Source: Brucella tritici
GTDB lineage: Bacteria; Pseudomonadota; Alphaproteobacteria; Rhizobiales; Rhizobiaceae
Assembly: GCF_902825325.1 (NCBI RefSeq)
Contig: NZ_CADEAR010000002.1
Span: 186,001-250,000 of the forward strand
Direction: 5' to 3'
DNA length: 64,000 bases
Part shown: in pieces, positions 51,806 through 62,959 of the stretch
How positions within the stretch are numbered: position 1 is the stretch's first letter
Layout: each line of letters opens with the position of its first letter
Position numbers and translations under genes: made by a program
Notes under the pieces: model-generated
Told to the model about the DNA's origin: nothing
What the model saw: the letters and a program-made list of their open reading frames with translations, nothing else
The model's database searches: none

Positions 51806-52915
51806 TTACGCGCTCAGTCCGCCGAAAAGCGTCGGAATGTCGAGCGGACGGAAACCGTAATGTTCGATCCAGCGCACATCGGCGTCGAAGAAGGCGCGCA
51901 AGTCAGGCATACCGTATTTCAGCATGGCGATGCGATCGATGCCCATGCCCCAGGCGAAGCCCTGATAGACGTCCGGATCGTAGCCGGAAGCGCGCAGCAC
52001 ATTCGGATGCACCATGCCGCAGCCCAGAATTTCGAGCCAGTCATTGCCTTCGCCGAACTTCACATGCGGACCGGAACGGTCGCACTGAATATCCACTTCA
52101 ACCGATGGCTCGGTGAACGGGAAGAAGCTCGGACGCATGCGCATCTTGACCGAAGGCACTTCGAAGAAGGCCTTGCAGAACTCTTCCAGCACCCATTTCA
52201 TGTTGGCGACATTGGCCGACTTGTCCACGACCAGACCTTCGACCTGATGGAACATCGGCGAATGGGTGGCGTCGGAATCCATGCGATAGGTCTTGCCCGG
52301 AATGACGATGCGGATCGGCTCGTCACGGCCTTCCTTGTCACGGATGGCGGCAAATTTCTCCATCGTGTGCACCTGCACCGGCGAGGTGTGGGTGCGCAAC
52401 AGCTTGCGCTCACCCTTCTCATCCGCATTGAAGAAGAAGGTGTCATGCATTTCACGCGCCGGATGGCCTTCAGGAAAGTTCAGGGCGGTGAAGTTATAAT
52501 AGTCGGTTTCGATATCCGGACCTTCGGCAATTGAGAAACCCATATCAGCGAAGATTGCGGTGATCTCATCGATGACCTGTGAAATCGGATGGATGCGTCC
52601 GCGCGATACAGCGCTTTCGCGTACCGGCAGTGTCACATCGACCTTCTCACGCTCAAGGCGCGCTGCAATGGCTTGCTTGCGCAGCTCTGTCTTGCGTTCG
52701 GTCAGTGCATCAGTAACGCGGTTCTTCAAGCCGTTGATGGCCGGGCCCTGTGCCTGACGCTCTTCCGGCGTCATGCTGCCCAGCGTCTTCAGCTTTTCCG
52801 AAACCGAGCCCTTCTTGCCAAGAGCGGCGACACGCACGGCTTCAATGGCAGGCTCGTCAGCCGCCGCCGCGATGTCTTCGAGAATCTGCCGTTCGAGTTG
52901 TTCTAGATCACTCAT
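51806..52915 (-). CDS. pheS: Phenylalanyl-tRNA synthetase alpha subunit
   Basis: A 369-residue class II synthetase subunit. After an N-terminal coiled coil come motif 2 ([19 protein letters not shown]-type segment) and motif 3 ([14 protein letters not shown]). The [15 protein letters not shown] block binds phenylalanine/ATP. The ATG lies at 52915. The leader carries tandem GGAG...GGCAC-type repeats shared with rpmI. Confidence 0.98.
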   Translation of the reverse strand: MSDLEQLERQILEDIAAAADEPAIEAVRVAALGKKGSVSEKLKTLGSMTPEERQAQGPAINGLKNRVTDALTERKTELRKQAIAARLEREKVDVTLPVRESAVSRGRIHPISQVIDEITAIFADMGFSIAEGPDIETDYYNFTALNFPEGHPAREMHDTFFFNADEKGERKLLRTHTSPVQVHTMEKFAAIRDKEGRDEPIRIVIPGKTYRMDSDATHSPMFHQVEGLVVDKSANVANMKWVLEEFCKAFFEVPSVKMRMRPSFFPFTEPSVEVDIQCDRSGPHVKFGEGNDWLEILGCGMVHPNVLRASGYDPDVYQGFAWGMGIDRIAMLKYGMPDLRAFFDADVRWIEHYGFRPLDIPTLFGGLSA

Positions 52916-52922
52916 TGTTTAA

Positions 52923-52990
52923 ATCCCTGTCGTGCCCGCGGCACTCCACGCCTCTTGTTTTGAGTTCCCTGTTGCGCCTGCAGCGCTCCA
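52923..52990 (-). repeat. pheS leader repeats shared with the rpmI leader
   Basis: A 36-nt element (52923-52958) matches 54613-54648 upstream of rpmI at 31 of 36 positions. A partial tandem copy (52965-52990) sits beside it. On the minus strand each has a GTGCC-nnn-GGCAC mini-hairpin or variant, 8-75 nt before the pheS ATG. Confidence 0.6.
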
Positions 52991-53024
52991 TATATTTCGC
53001 TTTGCAGCCAAAGAAGCGTTGTCG

Positions 53025-53867
53025 TCACTCTCTTTGGCCTGATTGACGAGACGCATCAAGATTAGCGTCAAAAAATTCCATCGCCTGCAAAAGCCGTCTT
53101 CCATCGCCACCGAGAAAAATGCGGCGGAACAGCTTCAACGGCGCGATGGTAAATCGGAAGAATCCAACGATTTTCTTCAATTCCGGAATTACGTCAGCGG
53201 GCGCAACCGCACGATAGGCTGCGAATGTCTGCTGCGGTGTCCCGGCAAGACGCGCCTGCGCCGTGATCTGGAAAAACAGAAGCCAGACATCGCGCGCCTG
53301 CGCGGCAGCAAGCGGCATGACGGTTTCCGGCTCTTCCTCGAAATCGAGAAAGCCGGCAACACCGTTTTTCTGGAAAAAATCGCGCGGATGCGGGCGCCCG
53401 TGGCAGAGTCCTGCCGCATGAGCCTCGCCCAAAGAACGGGCACAATGGACGAGAAGCGCGTCATGGCCCTGCGGATCATTGCGACGCAACTGGTCAAGTC
53501 GATCCTGGATGATCGGCGCGACATCGCTCAAAACCATTACCGCCCCTTGGCGGTAGACAATTCTGGGCACCTGAAAACCCGCCTGCAGAAAAGCGCTCAT
53601 CTTGCGCTCTTCGCGGTCGGCCATGCCTGCTTCTCCGACATCCTTCGGGCTACGCAGGAACGGATAGGGAAGAAGCGGCGAAATCAGGCTGTGCAGGCGC
53701 TTCGGAAGTGGGCGCCTTTCGGCATCGTGGCGCTTGATCCAGACACGCCGACCGCCAATGACAGCGCTGGAAATGCGCTTGCCCTGGCTCTGGGCAAGCA
53801 GAACCAGCAGGCTGCGGAGATCATCCGCATCCAGATCCAGTCTCAACTTGCCCGGTTCATCCTTCAT
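53025..53867 (-). CDS. Kinase-like (LPS kinase/phosphotransferase fold) protein
   Basis: A 280-residue protein with a degenerate eukaryotic-like kinase fold. RRVWIKRHDA resembles the ATP-binding lysine strand. EAHAAGLCHGRPHPRDFF occupies the catalytic loop and AGFLDFEEEP the metal-binding DFG-like position. The usual HGD-x-H-x-x-N is altered (HGRPHPRD). The tail is aromatic and basic. Similar proteins are annotated as lipopolysaccharide core kinases or are hypothetical. It sits between rplT and pheS, after the rplT terminator. Confidence 0.7.
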   Translation of the reverse strand: MKDEPGKLRLDLDADDLRSLLVLLAQSQGKRISSAVIGGRRVWIKRHDAERRPLPKRLHSLISPLLPYPFLRSPKDVGEAGMADREERKMSAFLQAGFQVPRIVYRQGAVMVLSDVAPIIQDRLDQLRRNDPQGHDALLVHCARSLGEAHAAGLCHGRPHPRDFFQKNGVAGFLDFEEEPETVMPLAAAQARDVWLLFFQITAQARLAGTPQQTFAAYRAVAPADVIPELKKIVGFFRFTIAPLKLFRRIFLGGDGRRLLQAMEFFDANLDASRQSGQRE

Positions 53868-53889
53868 GCCCGATTTGAATCCTTAAAAC

Positions 53890-53922
53890 GAGAAAACCCG
53901 CGCCAGCCGAGCCAGCGCGGGT
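53890..53922 (-). terminator. Terminator after rplT
   Basis: ACCCGCGC/GCGCGGGT stem followed by TTTTCTCGTTTT on the minus strand, 39 nt after the rplT stop. Confidence 0.75.
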
Positions 53923-53960
53923 CCCCAAATTATCGATACTGCTTGGGAAAGGCGGCTGGC

Positions 53961-54365
53961 TTAGCGGACAGCGCCTTCAAAAGCGTTCGGCGTCTCGGTG
54001 TTCTTGAGGTACTCGAGAGCCTTCTTTGCCGACGCAACCAGCGCACCGAATGCATCCGGTTCGTGGATTGCGATGTCGGACAGAACCTTGCGGTCGATCT
54101 CGATGCCAGCCTTGGCAAGACCGTCGATGAAACGGCCATAGGTCAGGCCCTGCTCGCGGACAGCAGCGTTGATACGCTGAATCCAGAGAGCGCGGAACGA
54201 GCGCTTGCGGTTCTTGCGGTCGCGGTAAGCATACTGCTTCGAACGGTCGACTGCAGCCTTGGCGGTGCGGATCGTGTTCTTGCGACGGCCACGGAAACCA
54301 GCAGCCTGATCCAGAACCTTCTTGTGCTTTGCGTGGGCGGTAACGCCGCGTTTTACGCGTGCCAT
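53961..54365 (-). CDS. rplT: 50S ribosomal protein L20
   Basis: A 134-residue ribosomal protein binding 23S rRNA. The N-terminal basic extension [21 protein letters not shown] and [16 protein letters not shown] are diagnostic. It follows rpmI by 26 nt. The usual infC-rpmI-rplT order is kept, but a membrane methyltransferase gene separates infC from rpmI. Confidence 0.98.
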   Translation of the reverse strand: MARVKRGVTAHAKHKKVLDQAAGFRGRRKNTIRTAKAAVDRSKQYAYRDRKNRKRSFRALWIQRINAAVREQGLTYGRFIDGLAKAGIEIDRKVLSDIAIHEPDAFGALVASAKKALEYLKNTETPNAFEGAVR

Positions 54366-54391
54366 GTTATGATCTCCTTCTCAGACTAATC

Positions 54392-54592
54392 TTAGAGGCC
54401 GTTCGGCAGGAACTGCTTCACGATCTTTGCATCGGCATCGGCGAGAACCATGGTGCCGCGTGCATCGCGAATGAACTTGTTCGAACGCTTGATCATGCCA
54501 TGACGCTTACCAGCAGCTGCGGCCTTGATTTTGCCGGTGCCGGTGATCTTGAACCGCTTCTTGGCGGCTGATTTGGTCTTCATCTTGGGCAT
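54392..54592 (-). CDS. rpmI: 50S ribosomal protein L35
   Basis: A 66-residue ribosomal protein: [20 protein letters not shown], then [20 protein letters not shown]. The ATG at 54590-54592 has a perfect AAGGAGT site. The 36-nt element in its leader is shared with pheS. Confidence 0.97.
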   Translation of the reverse strand: MPKMKTKSAAKKRFKITGTGKIKAAAAGKRHGMIKRSNKFIRDARGTMVLADADAKIVKQFLPNGL

Positions 54593-54612
54593 TTTGCTAC
54601 TCCTTCTTTGCG

Positions 54613-54648
54613 ATCCCCCTCGTGCCTCCGGCACTCGACGCCTCTTGT
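54613..54648 (-). repeat. rpmI leader copy of the pheS/rpmI element
   Basis: 31 of 36 positions match 52923-52958. It includes GTGCC-GGA-GGCAC on the minus strand and lies 21-56 nt before the rpmI ATG. Confidence 0.6.
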
Positions 54649-54826
54649 CGTGGCGTCCGGTCATGCCTGATGCGGATGGGAACCTAGTTTTACTTCCGGA
54701 CTGACCAAGCCCGAAAAGCATACGAAACCGCCACGGCATGCCCTGCCGGGCGGTTCGAACGCGGCCTTATAGGCTCAAAGACCGCAAAACGCAATGCCCG
54801 AATTGGGCTGAATCGCAGTCTAAACG

Positions 54827-55447
54827 TCAATAAAGCCGCAGAAGCACCGGCAGGACGTGGATGTCCTGCAAATACTCCACGAACTCGAAAAACGGATAGG
54901 CGACGAAAAACACCAGTCCATCCGTGAAGGTACGATAAAGCCGATCAGGACGAACGATCAGCTCCTTGTCGTCGCGAAACAGCGAAAACTTCGGGAAGAA
55001 ACGCGGCACACTCGCACAATAGGCTTCATAAGGCTTGCCGAAATTCTGCCTGAGAAATTTCTCCTCCGTCCGAATGACAACCGAGAAAGCGAGATAGCAA
55101 AGCACGCCGAAGGCGACCGCAATGATAACACTGCCGGTCTGCGCGCCGATGCCCATCGCACCAACGCTGCTGAAGACGTAAAGAGGATTGCGCGTAACCG
55201 AATAGGGTCCGCTCTGCACGATTTCCGCGCTTTTTCGCCCGCCGATATAGAGCGTGCACCACATGCGCCCTATGATGGCCGCAACGATCAGGCTCAGACC
55301 GAACGCTTCGATATACTCATGGAAATGGCCTGTCGATTGCGAGCTGACAAAAAGCAACGCCACGACCAGAAGTACCACGACGGCGCCGATCGTAAGGCGC
55401 CGACGCTGCTGATATTTCCCCAATTCGCCCAAAGTTTTCATTGTCAT
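54827..55447 (-). CDS. Isoprenylcysteine carboxyl methyltransferase-like membrane protein
   Basis: A 206-residue membrane protein with hydrophobic segments at about 20-36, 48-65 and 90-125. The family motif SGPYSVTRNPLYVFSSV and a C-terminal RTEEKFLRQNFGKPYEAYCASVPRF are those of ICMT/PEMT-fold enzymes. The substrate in bacteria is unknown. It interrupts the usual infC-rpmI arrangement. Confidence 0.85.
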   Translation of the reverse strand: MTMKTLGELGKYQQRRRLTIGAVVVLLVVALLFVSSQSTGHFHEYIEAFGLSLIVAAIIGRMWCTLYIGGRKSAEIVQSGPYSVTRNPLYVFSSVGAMGIGAQTGSVIIAVAFGVLCYLAFSVVIRTEEKFLRQNFGKPYEAYCASVPRFFPKFSLFRDDKELIVRPDRLYRTFTDGLVFFVAYPFFEFVEYLQDIHVLPVLLRLY

Positions 55448-55476
55448 TCCACGATCCCATATTTATCCGGGCAAAT

Positions 55477-55502
55477 GAAAAGCCGCCCGAAGGCGGCTTT
55501 TC
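55477..55502 (-). terminator. Terminator after infC
   Basis: GAAAAGCCGCC/GGCGGCTTTTC stem with a 4-nt loop and a T-run, 19 nt after the infC stop. Confidence 0.8.
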
Positions 55503-55520
55503 CAAGGCATTTCGAAATGT

Positions 55521-56057
55521 TCAGCGCGGAGCGAGAACCATCATCATCTGACGGCCTTCAAGCTTCGGTTCGGACTCGACCTTGGCGATCTCGACAGTGT
55601 CTTCCTTGACGCGCTGCAAAAGCTTCATGCCAAGTTCCTGGTGCGCCATTTCGCGTCCACGGAAACGCAAGGTAACCTTGACCTTGTCGCCTTCCTCAAA
55701 GAAACGCAGAGCAGCCTTCATCTTCACCTCATAATCATGGGTGTCGATGTTCGGTCGCATCTTGATTTCCTTGATTTCAACCGTTTTCTGCTTCTTGCGC
55801 GCTTCGGCGGCCTTTTTCTGATTCTGATACTTCAGCTTGCCGAGGTCGACGATCTTGCAAACCGGAGGCTCCGCGTTCGGCACGATCTCGACGAGATCGA
55901 GACCTGCTTCTTCAGCCATGGCGATAGCTTCCTGAATGGAAACATCGCCGTGGTTCTGGCCTTCGGCATCGATAAGCTGAACCCGGGGAACCCGGATATC
56001 ACGGTTGGAGCGCGGTCCGTCTTTCTGAACCGGCGTCGCTCTGAAGGGTCGGCGAAT
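55521..56057 (-). CDS. infC: Translation initiation factor IF-3 (AUU start)
   Basis: A 178-residue factor that guards start-codon selection on the 30S subunit. The N-domain begins [15 protein letters not shown], and the linker and C-domain ([27 protein letters not shown]) are standard. No ATG or GTG exists before the N-domain. The only fitting start is ATT at 56055-56057, with AGGAG 10 nt upstream. IF-3 genes use this rare codon for autoregulation in E. coli. The first internal ATG (55919) would delete 46 conserved residues. Confidence 0.95.
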   Translation of the reverse strand: MRRPFRATPVQKDGPRSNRDIRVPRVQLIDAEGQNHGDVSIQEAIAMAEEAGLDLVEIVPNAEPPVCKIVDLGKLKYQNQKKAAEARKKQKTVEIKEIKMRPNIDTHDYEVKMKAALRFFEEGDKVKVTLRFRGREMAHQELGMKLLQRVKEDTVEIAKVESEPKLEGRQMMMVLAPR

Positions 56058-56459
56058 GGTCGTTATCTCCTGAATTGTTACGTCTCATGCGGTCGGATAC
56101 TTGCTGCCAGACGGCATGTCCCCGATCAAACCACAGTTGATCGCGGAAATGTCGTCAAGCAGGCGGCGAAGTCAATAGCATCTTTGACAGGAAAAATCAC
56201 CCCCGCGTGATAAACGTTCTTTTTGGCGTCATTTCGCGGCGGACAAGCGGCATATCGGTCACATTTGCCGTCATTTCAAGGGCCTCGCACCAGATGGCGG
56301 GTTTTCACTCAATTACGAACATGCCAAAACAATCTAGAGCGCCGTGCGTCCCTTCGGACGCACAAAGGACGCTCTAATCTATTGAATCTACGCATCGTGC
56401 TTTCCGAAAATCGATTCTGATTTTCGGGCCGATACTGTAGGAAAATGAGGAGATTTGAA
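56058..56459. other. 400-nt gene-free region between infC and the hydrolase
   Basis: It holds the infC promoter/leader (left part) and two palindromic repeat units (56333-56435). No coding frame is credible. Confidence 0.55.
56333..56435. repeat. Two palindromic intergenic repeat units
   Basis: Unit 1: TCTAGAGCGCCGTGCGTCC with GGACGCAC...GGACGCTCTAA. Unit 2: GCATCG...CCGAAAATC with GATTTTCGGGCCGATAC. The second shares CGAAAA/TTTTCGG with the unit at 47286. Confidence 0.7.
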
Positions 56460-57239
56460 ATGAGCGCTGCGGGGCCGGAATTCATCGACGTGGACGGAGC
56501 GAAAATCGCCCTGCGTTACAGAGCCGGAAGCAAATCTCCGGGTGTAGTGTGGCTCGGCGGCTATCGTTCCGACATGTTGGGCACCAAAGCCGTGGTTCTC
56601 GACGAATGGGCTGGTCAAACCGGCCACAGTTCTCTCAGACACGATTATTCCGGCCATGGCGAATCCGGTGGCGATTTCAATCAGGGCACCATCTCGCGCT
56701 GGCTGAATGAAAGTCTCGCCGTCTACCGGCAATTTGCCAAAGGTCCGCAGATTCTGGTTGGCTCCTCCATGGGAGGCTGGATCGCGCTGCGCATGGCGCA
56801 GGAGCTCAAGCAGGAAGGCAACTCGCCCGCCGGGATCGTTCTGATAGCACCCGCTCCGGATTTTACGGCGGCGCTCGTGGAACCCACGCTTTCCGATGCA
56901 CAGAAAAACGATCTTCAGGAAAAGGGCTATTTCGAAGAACCGTCCGACTATTCGCCCAATCCTTATGTCTATACCCGCGCATTGATCGAGGACGGGCGAA
57001 AGAATCTGGTTCTCAAGGGTATCATCGAGACCGGCTGTCCGATTCATATCCTGCAGGGCATGCAAGACCCGGATGTTCCTTACAAGCATGCGCTGACGCT
57101 TGTGGAACACCTGCCAGTCGATGACGTGACCCTGACGCTGGTGCGCGACGGCGATCATCGCCTGTCACGACCACAGGATCTCGATCTTCTGATCCGCACC
57201 GTATCCGGGCTGGCAGAGCGCATCGGCGAAAAATCGTAA
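56460..57239 (+). CDS. Alpha/beta hydrolase
   Basis: A 259-residue hydrolase. The nucleophile elbow is VGSSMGGW and the catalytic His lies in RDGDHRLSRP near the C-terminus; the Asp is probably in QGMQDPDVP. The start at 56460 was set by GAGGAGA 9 nt upstream. It runs 12 nt ahead of the BenE-type gene, so they are cotranscribed. It is probably an esterase or palmitoyl-thioesterase-like enzyme of unknown substrate. Confidence 0.88.
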   Translation: MSAAGPEFIDVDGAKIALRYRAGSKSPGVVWLGGYRSDMLGTKAVVLDEWAGQTGHSSLRHDYSGHGESGGDFNQGTISRWLNESLAVYRQFAKGPQILVGSSMGGWIALRMAQELKQEGNSPAGIVLIAPAPDFTAALVEPTLSDAQKNDLQEKGYFEEPSDYSPNPYVYTRALIEDGRKNLVLKGIIETGCPIHILQGMQDPDVPYKHALTLVEHLPVDDVTLTLVRDGDHRLSRPQDLDLLIRTVSGLAERIGEKS

Positions 57240-57251
57240 CGGAGTACAGTC

Positions 57252-58403
57252 ATGCGGTTTTCGGTTTTCGCTTCCTCGGCGGTTGCGGCCATTGTCGGTT
57301 TCGGCGGCACGCTGGCGCTCATCATTGCTGCAGCGCAGGTGCTGGGCGCCACGCAGGCCGAAACCGCAAGCTGGGTGACTGCGATCTGCCTTGCGATTGC
57401 CGCTTCCTCCGCCTGGCTCAGCATCCGCTACAAGATGCCGATCATCGCAGCCTGGTCCACACCGGGGCTGGCACTGATCGGCGCCAGTGCCGGTTTCACC
57501 ATGCCGGAAGCGGTCGGCGCATTCATCGTGACGGCACTGGCACTGGTCGCCACCGGACTGATCCGCCAATTGTCGGTGCTCGTTTCCCGCATTCCAGCCT
57601 CCGTCGCATCAGGTATGCTTGCAGGTGTGCTGCTGAGTTTCGTCATTGCCGCCGCCAAAACAGTGCCTGGCGATCCGGTTTTCGTCCTGCCGCTGGTGGC
57701 ACTGTTTTTCATCATCCGCCTGTTCAACCCGTCGCTTGCCGTCATTGCCGTTCTGGTGACCGGCATGATCTTCGCATTGATCACAGGACGCTCACCCACC
57801 CTGCCCGCGCCTGAAATCTCGACGCTTACCCTCATCTGGCCGGAATTCCACATGAGCGCGATGATCGGCATCGCGATCCCGCTCTATCTGGTGACCATGG
57901 CCTCGCAGAACCTGCCGGGCTTCGCCGTGCTGCGCGCTTCGGGCTATGAGCCGCCAACCAGCGCCTGCCTGCGCGTAACCGGCCTGGCTTCTTTGCTGAC
58001 AGCGCCTTTTGGGGCTTCTACCACCAATCTTGCCGCGATCTCGGCAGCGCTCTGCACCAATCCCGACGCACATCCGGACCACAGCAAACGCTGGCTCACC
58101 GGACCGGTCTATGCAGCGATTTATGTCGTGTTTGCCCTTTTCGGCGCCTCGCTGGTCGCGATCTTTGCCGTATTGCCTGTAACGCTCATCGCCCTTGTTG
58201 CTGGTCTTGCCCTGACAGGCCCGTTCATCAATGCGATGTCGCTGGCGCTGAAGGACGAACATGAGCGTCTTGCTGCAACGATAACCTTTGCCGTGACGGC
58301 TTCCGGCATGGCATTTTTCGGGGTCGGCTCCGCCTTCTGGGCGCTGATCGCCGGGCTTGCCGTCACTTTTCTCGAACATTTTCGTAAAAAAATTTCGAGA
58401 TAA
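57252..58403 (+). CDS. BenE-family benzoate/H+ symporter-like transporter
   Basis: A 383-residue inner-membrane protein with about ten to twelve hydrophobic segments. PIIAAWSTPGLALIG and TNLAAISAALCTNPDAHPD are conserved in BenE proteins. GGAG precedes the ATG. No benzoate catabolic genes are nearby, so the substrate is uncertain. Confidence 0.9.
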   Translation: MRFSVFASSAVAAIVGFGGTLALIIAAAQVLGATQAETASWVTAICLAIAASSAWLSIRYKMPIIAAWSTPGLALIGASAGFTMPEAVGAFIVTALALVATGLIRQLSVLVSRIPASVASGMLAGVLLSFVIAAAKTVPGDPVFVLPLVALFFIIRLFNPSLAVIAVLVTGMIFALITGRSPTLPAPEISTLTLIWPEFHMSAMIGIAIPLYLVTMASQNLPGFAVLRASGYEPPTSACLRVTGLASLLTAPFGASTTNLAAISAALCTNPDAHPDHSKRWLTGPVYAAIYVVFALFGASLVAIFAVLPVTLIALVAGLALTGPFINAMSLALKDEHERLAATITFAVTASGMAFFGVGSAFWALIAGLAVTFLEHFRKKISR

Positions 58404-58597
58404 TCACATTGGTTAGCGGAAACACGGTCTGAATCCGCAGGTTGCATTCTTGAAAAACCGCATTCTTTTCACCACGTCGAAGTCAAGCCGCCAGAACAAA
58501 ATGCCCGCATAGGGCGGGCTGGCAGGCCTTGGTTTCGCGCATGTTGCCGGACGATGTCGAACGGTTGAATGGCATGCGCTTTTCGACGGAGCAGACC

Positions 58598-59053
58598 ATG
58601 ACCAATACTGCATTGATCCGCCCGGCATGGACGCCAGCCACGATTGCGCTGATGGTGCTCGGCTTTTTCCTGTTCTGGCCGCTTGGCCTCGCCATGCTCG
58701 CCTATATCCTCTGGGGTGATCGCCTCGAAGGGTTCAAGCGCGGCGTGAACGAGAAGACCGATTCCATGTTCGGCTCGTTCCGCAACTGCCGCAAGGGCGA
58801 AAGCTTCAACTTCGGTGGCACCACTGGCAACGAGGCTTTTGACGACTGGCGTCGCGCCGAACTGGAGCGACTGGCCGAAGAACGCCGCAAGCTCGAAGAA
58901 GCACGCGCCGAATTCGAGGCCTATGCTGCAGAACTTCGCCGCGCTCGCGACAAGGAAGAATTCGACCGCTTCATGGCTGAGCGCCGTGCGGCCTCGAAGA
59001 AGACGCCTGCCCCGCGCGCGAAAGGCGGCAAGGATGACATCACCGATCTTTGA
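58598..59053 (+). CDS. DUF2852 protein
   Basis: A 151-residue protein. One membrane segment lies at about 15-35 (ALMVLGFFLFWPLGLAMLAY), followed by WGDRLEGFKRGV. A long Glu/Arg/Ala coiled coil (about 75-135) and a basic tail come next. DUF2852 is found mainly in Rhizobiales and related groups and has no known function. The start was set to 58598 (GGAG upstream). Confidence 0.85.
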   Translation: MTNTALIRPAWTPATIALMVLGFFLFWPLGLAMLAYILWGDRLEGFKRGVNEKTDSMFGSFRNCRKGESFNFGGTTGNEAFDDWRRAELERLAEERRKLEEARAEFEAYAAELRRARDKEEFDRFMAERRAASKKTPAPRAKGGKDDITDL

Positions 59054-59162
59054 TAAGGTATAACACCCTGGAATCTCTCGAAACGGCGCGGTTTGGCTGC
59101 GCCGTTTCAGTTAAAATAGCAATTTTCTCTGGCTTTTTAAGCGAATCGCTTATTCTTAAGCG

Positions 59163-59924
59163 ATGGGCTTATCCTTTCTTCGGCAAATCAGCGGTAAAGG
59201 GGCATCCGCTGGGACGACAACCGTTCGCAGCGAACGTATTCACGCGGTCGCAGGGCGGCAACTTTCCTTGCGTATTTTCGAAAATCCGCGTGCCAAACGA
59301 CTAACCCTGCGTATCGAAGCAGGTGGCAGGGGACTGCGCATCACGGTTCCGCCCGGCCTTCCCGATCGTGAAGTGCTGAGCTTTCTCAACCGTCACGAAG
59401 GCTGGATCGAGAGCCGCATCGCAAAACTGCCTGACCAGCCGGGCGTGCGTGCCGGTATCAAAATCCCCTTGCGCGGCGTGCCACACAAGATCGTGCACCA
59501 GCCCGGGCGCGGCACCACACAGCTTATCGAAGGCAATATTCTGCTGGTCCATGGCGACCCGGCACATCTGCCGCGCCGCGTCGCCGATCACATCAAGCGC
59601 GAAGTGAAGCGCGAGATCGAGGCGCTTGTCGTCCGCCACACTGCCACAGTTGGCCGCAAGGCCAAATCCGTGCGTTTCAAGGACACGAAGAGCCGCTGGG
59701 GGTCCTGCACCTCCGACGGTGTGCTTTCCTTCTCCTGGCGCATCGGCATGGCTCCTGCCCCGATTATCAACTATCTTGTCGCCCATGAGGTGGCCCATCT
59801 CATCGAGATGAACCACGGGCCGAAATTCTGGAAACTCTGCCATGAGCTTTGCCCCGATACGGAGCGCTGCAAGGCTTGGCTGAAGCGCAACGGCAGCGCA
59901 TTACAGGCTATCGACTTCACATGA
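59163..59924 (+). CDS. YgjP/SprT-like zinc metallopeptidase (DUF45/M48-type)
   Basis: A 253-residue protein with the zinc site VAHEVAHLIEMNHGPKFWKL (HExxH plus downstream His). The preceding KDTKSRWGSC block is family-defining. It is cytosolic by appearance. The substrate is unknown. Its stop overlaps the start of the next gene (ATGA). Confidence 0.92.
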   Translation: MGLSFLRQISGKGASAGTTTVRSERIHAVAGRQLSLRIFENPRAKRLTLRIEAGGRGLRITVPPGLPDREVLSFLNRHEGWIESRIAKLPDQPGVRAGIKIPLRGVPHKIVHQPGRGTTQLIEGNILLVHGDPAHLPRRVADHIKREVKREIEALVVRHTATVGRKAKSVRFKDTKSRWGSCTSDGVLSFSWRIGMAPAPIINYLVAHEVAHLIEMNHGPKFWKLCHELCPDTERCKAWLKRNGSALQAIDFT

Positions 59925-60556
59925 CCCCATCCATACTGACCGCCGCCAAGGTGCTGTGGGATTATCACTGCATCTATGATCCGCTGGAAACCGCCGATGT
60001 CATTATCGGGCTTGGCAGCTACGATCCGCTCGTGGCCGAAAGAGCAGCCGATCTTTTTCTCGAAGGCATGGCGACCTGGCTGGTATTCACCGGCAAAAGC
60101 GGCCACTGGACGGAAAAGCTCTATACGACAAGCGAAGCGGAAGCCTTTGCCGAAATCGCCATCAAGCGCGGCGTGCCCAAAGAAGCGATCGCGATCGAGC
60201 CCAATGCCACCAATATCGGCGAAAACATAAGGTTCAGCCGCGAAAGGCTTGCGCCCGGCGCCATCAGCGCCATCCTTGTGACAAAGCCGCAGACCCAGCG
60301 CCGCGTTCTGGCGACCGTGGCGCGCCAATGGCCGGAAGCGCGCGCAAGCATCACCGCTCCCCTCACCGCCTTTGAAGATCAGCCGACGGCGGATCATCCG
60401 GTCGAAATGCTTATCCATGAGATGGCTGGCGACCTGCAACGCATTCTGGAATATCCCGCCAAGGGCTACCAGATCGCGCAGGCAGTTCCCCTTGAGGTCA
60501 TGGAGGCGTATGATTTTCTGATTGCACAGGGTTTTGACGGGCATCCGGTCCGATAG
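59921..60556 (+). CDS. YdcF/ElyC-like DUF218 protein
   Basis: A 211-residue protein. DUF218 marks are ADVIIGLGSYDP, WLVFTGKSGH, the acidic EPNATNIGEN and VTKPQTQRRVLAT. No membrane anchor is seen, so it is closer to YdcF than to ElyC. It is translationally coupled to the metallopeptidase (ATGA). The function is unknown. Confidence 0.88.
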   Translation: MTPSILTAAKVLWDYHCIYDPLETADVIIGLGSYDPLVAERAADLFLEGMATWLVFTGKSGHWTEKLYTTSEAEAFAEIAIKRGVPKEAIAIEPNATNIGENIRFSRERLAPGAISAILVTKPQTQRRVLATVARQWPEARASITAPLTAFEDQPTADHPVEMLIHEMAGDLQRILEYPAKGYQIAQAVPLEVMEAYDFLIAQGFDGHPVR

Positions 60557-60595
60557 CAACTTGAGTAGTGCCCTGATTTGTGCGACGGGAAACCT

Positions 60596-62487
<1,892 letters not shown>

Positions 62488-62488
62488 C

Positions 62489-62959
62489 ATGGGTAACGAC
62501 GTTGCCGAAATCTCCGTCTACAAGCCGCGCGCCGCATGGTTCGACGGCCTGACGACGTGCGGTCCGGCGACGATCAAGCTCAACATCATCGAAGCCGATC
62601 CAGCCAATCCTGTCGCGGAGGCTGCTGTCGGCCTCGCCCGCAGACAGATCGAAACCGCCGCTGAAAAGCTCGCTGCCTTGCCGCATCTGGGGGTTGGCTT
62701 CGCCGTTCTTCATCAGGGCGAGGAGGGCCTCTGGCTGCTTCTGCACTGGTGGCTGGAGGGCGGCATCGCCACGGAAATCCTCTGGCAGTCGGAACTCGGC
62801 GACGAGGTGGAATTCATGCCCGCACAGCCGCTGCTGATGGCCTGTGTGTGGGAACTCGGAATCATAGACTTTGAACGGCGTGCATGGATGGAAACGGCGA
62901 TGGCGGGCAAGCCCGTTGCCGACTATCTGGCGCGCACTTTGCCACGGGGCACGGTATGA
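62489..62959 (+). CDS. Unnamed conserved-context protein between trpB and trpA
   Basis: A 156-residue soluble protein. It opens [20 protein letters not shown] and has a Trp-rich middle (LHHGE-type segment [10 protein letters not shown]). An acidic segment and [22 protein letters not shown] follow. I cannot assign a named family. It begins 1 nt after the trpB stop and overlaps trpA by ATGA, so it is translated with the Trp synthase subunits. There is no signal peptide or membrane segment. The coding call is firm because of the tight spacing and codon fit. Confidence 0.85.
   Translation: MGNDVAEISVYKPRAAWFDGLTTCGPATIKLNIIEADPANPVAEAAVGLARRQIETAAEKLAALPHLGVGFAVLHQGEEGLWLLLHWWLEGGIATEILWQSELGDEVEFMPAQPLLMACVWELGIIDFERRAWMETAMAGKPVADYLARTLPRGTV

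Noticed and set aside
57252-58403. Benzoate catabolism locus
   Set aside because: Only the BenE-type transporter is present; no dioxygenase or catechol pathway genes adjoin it.
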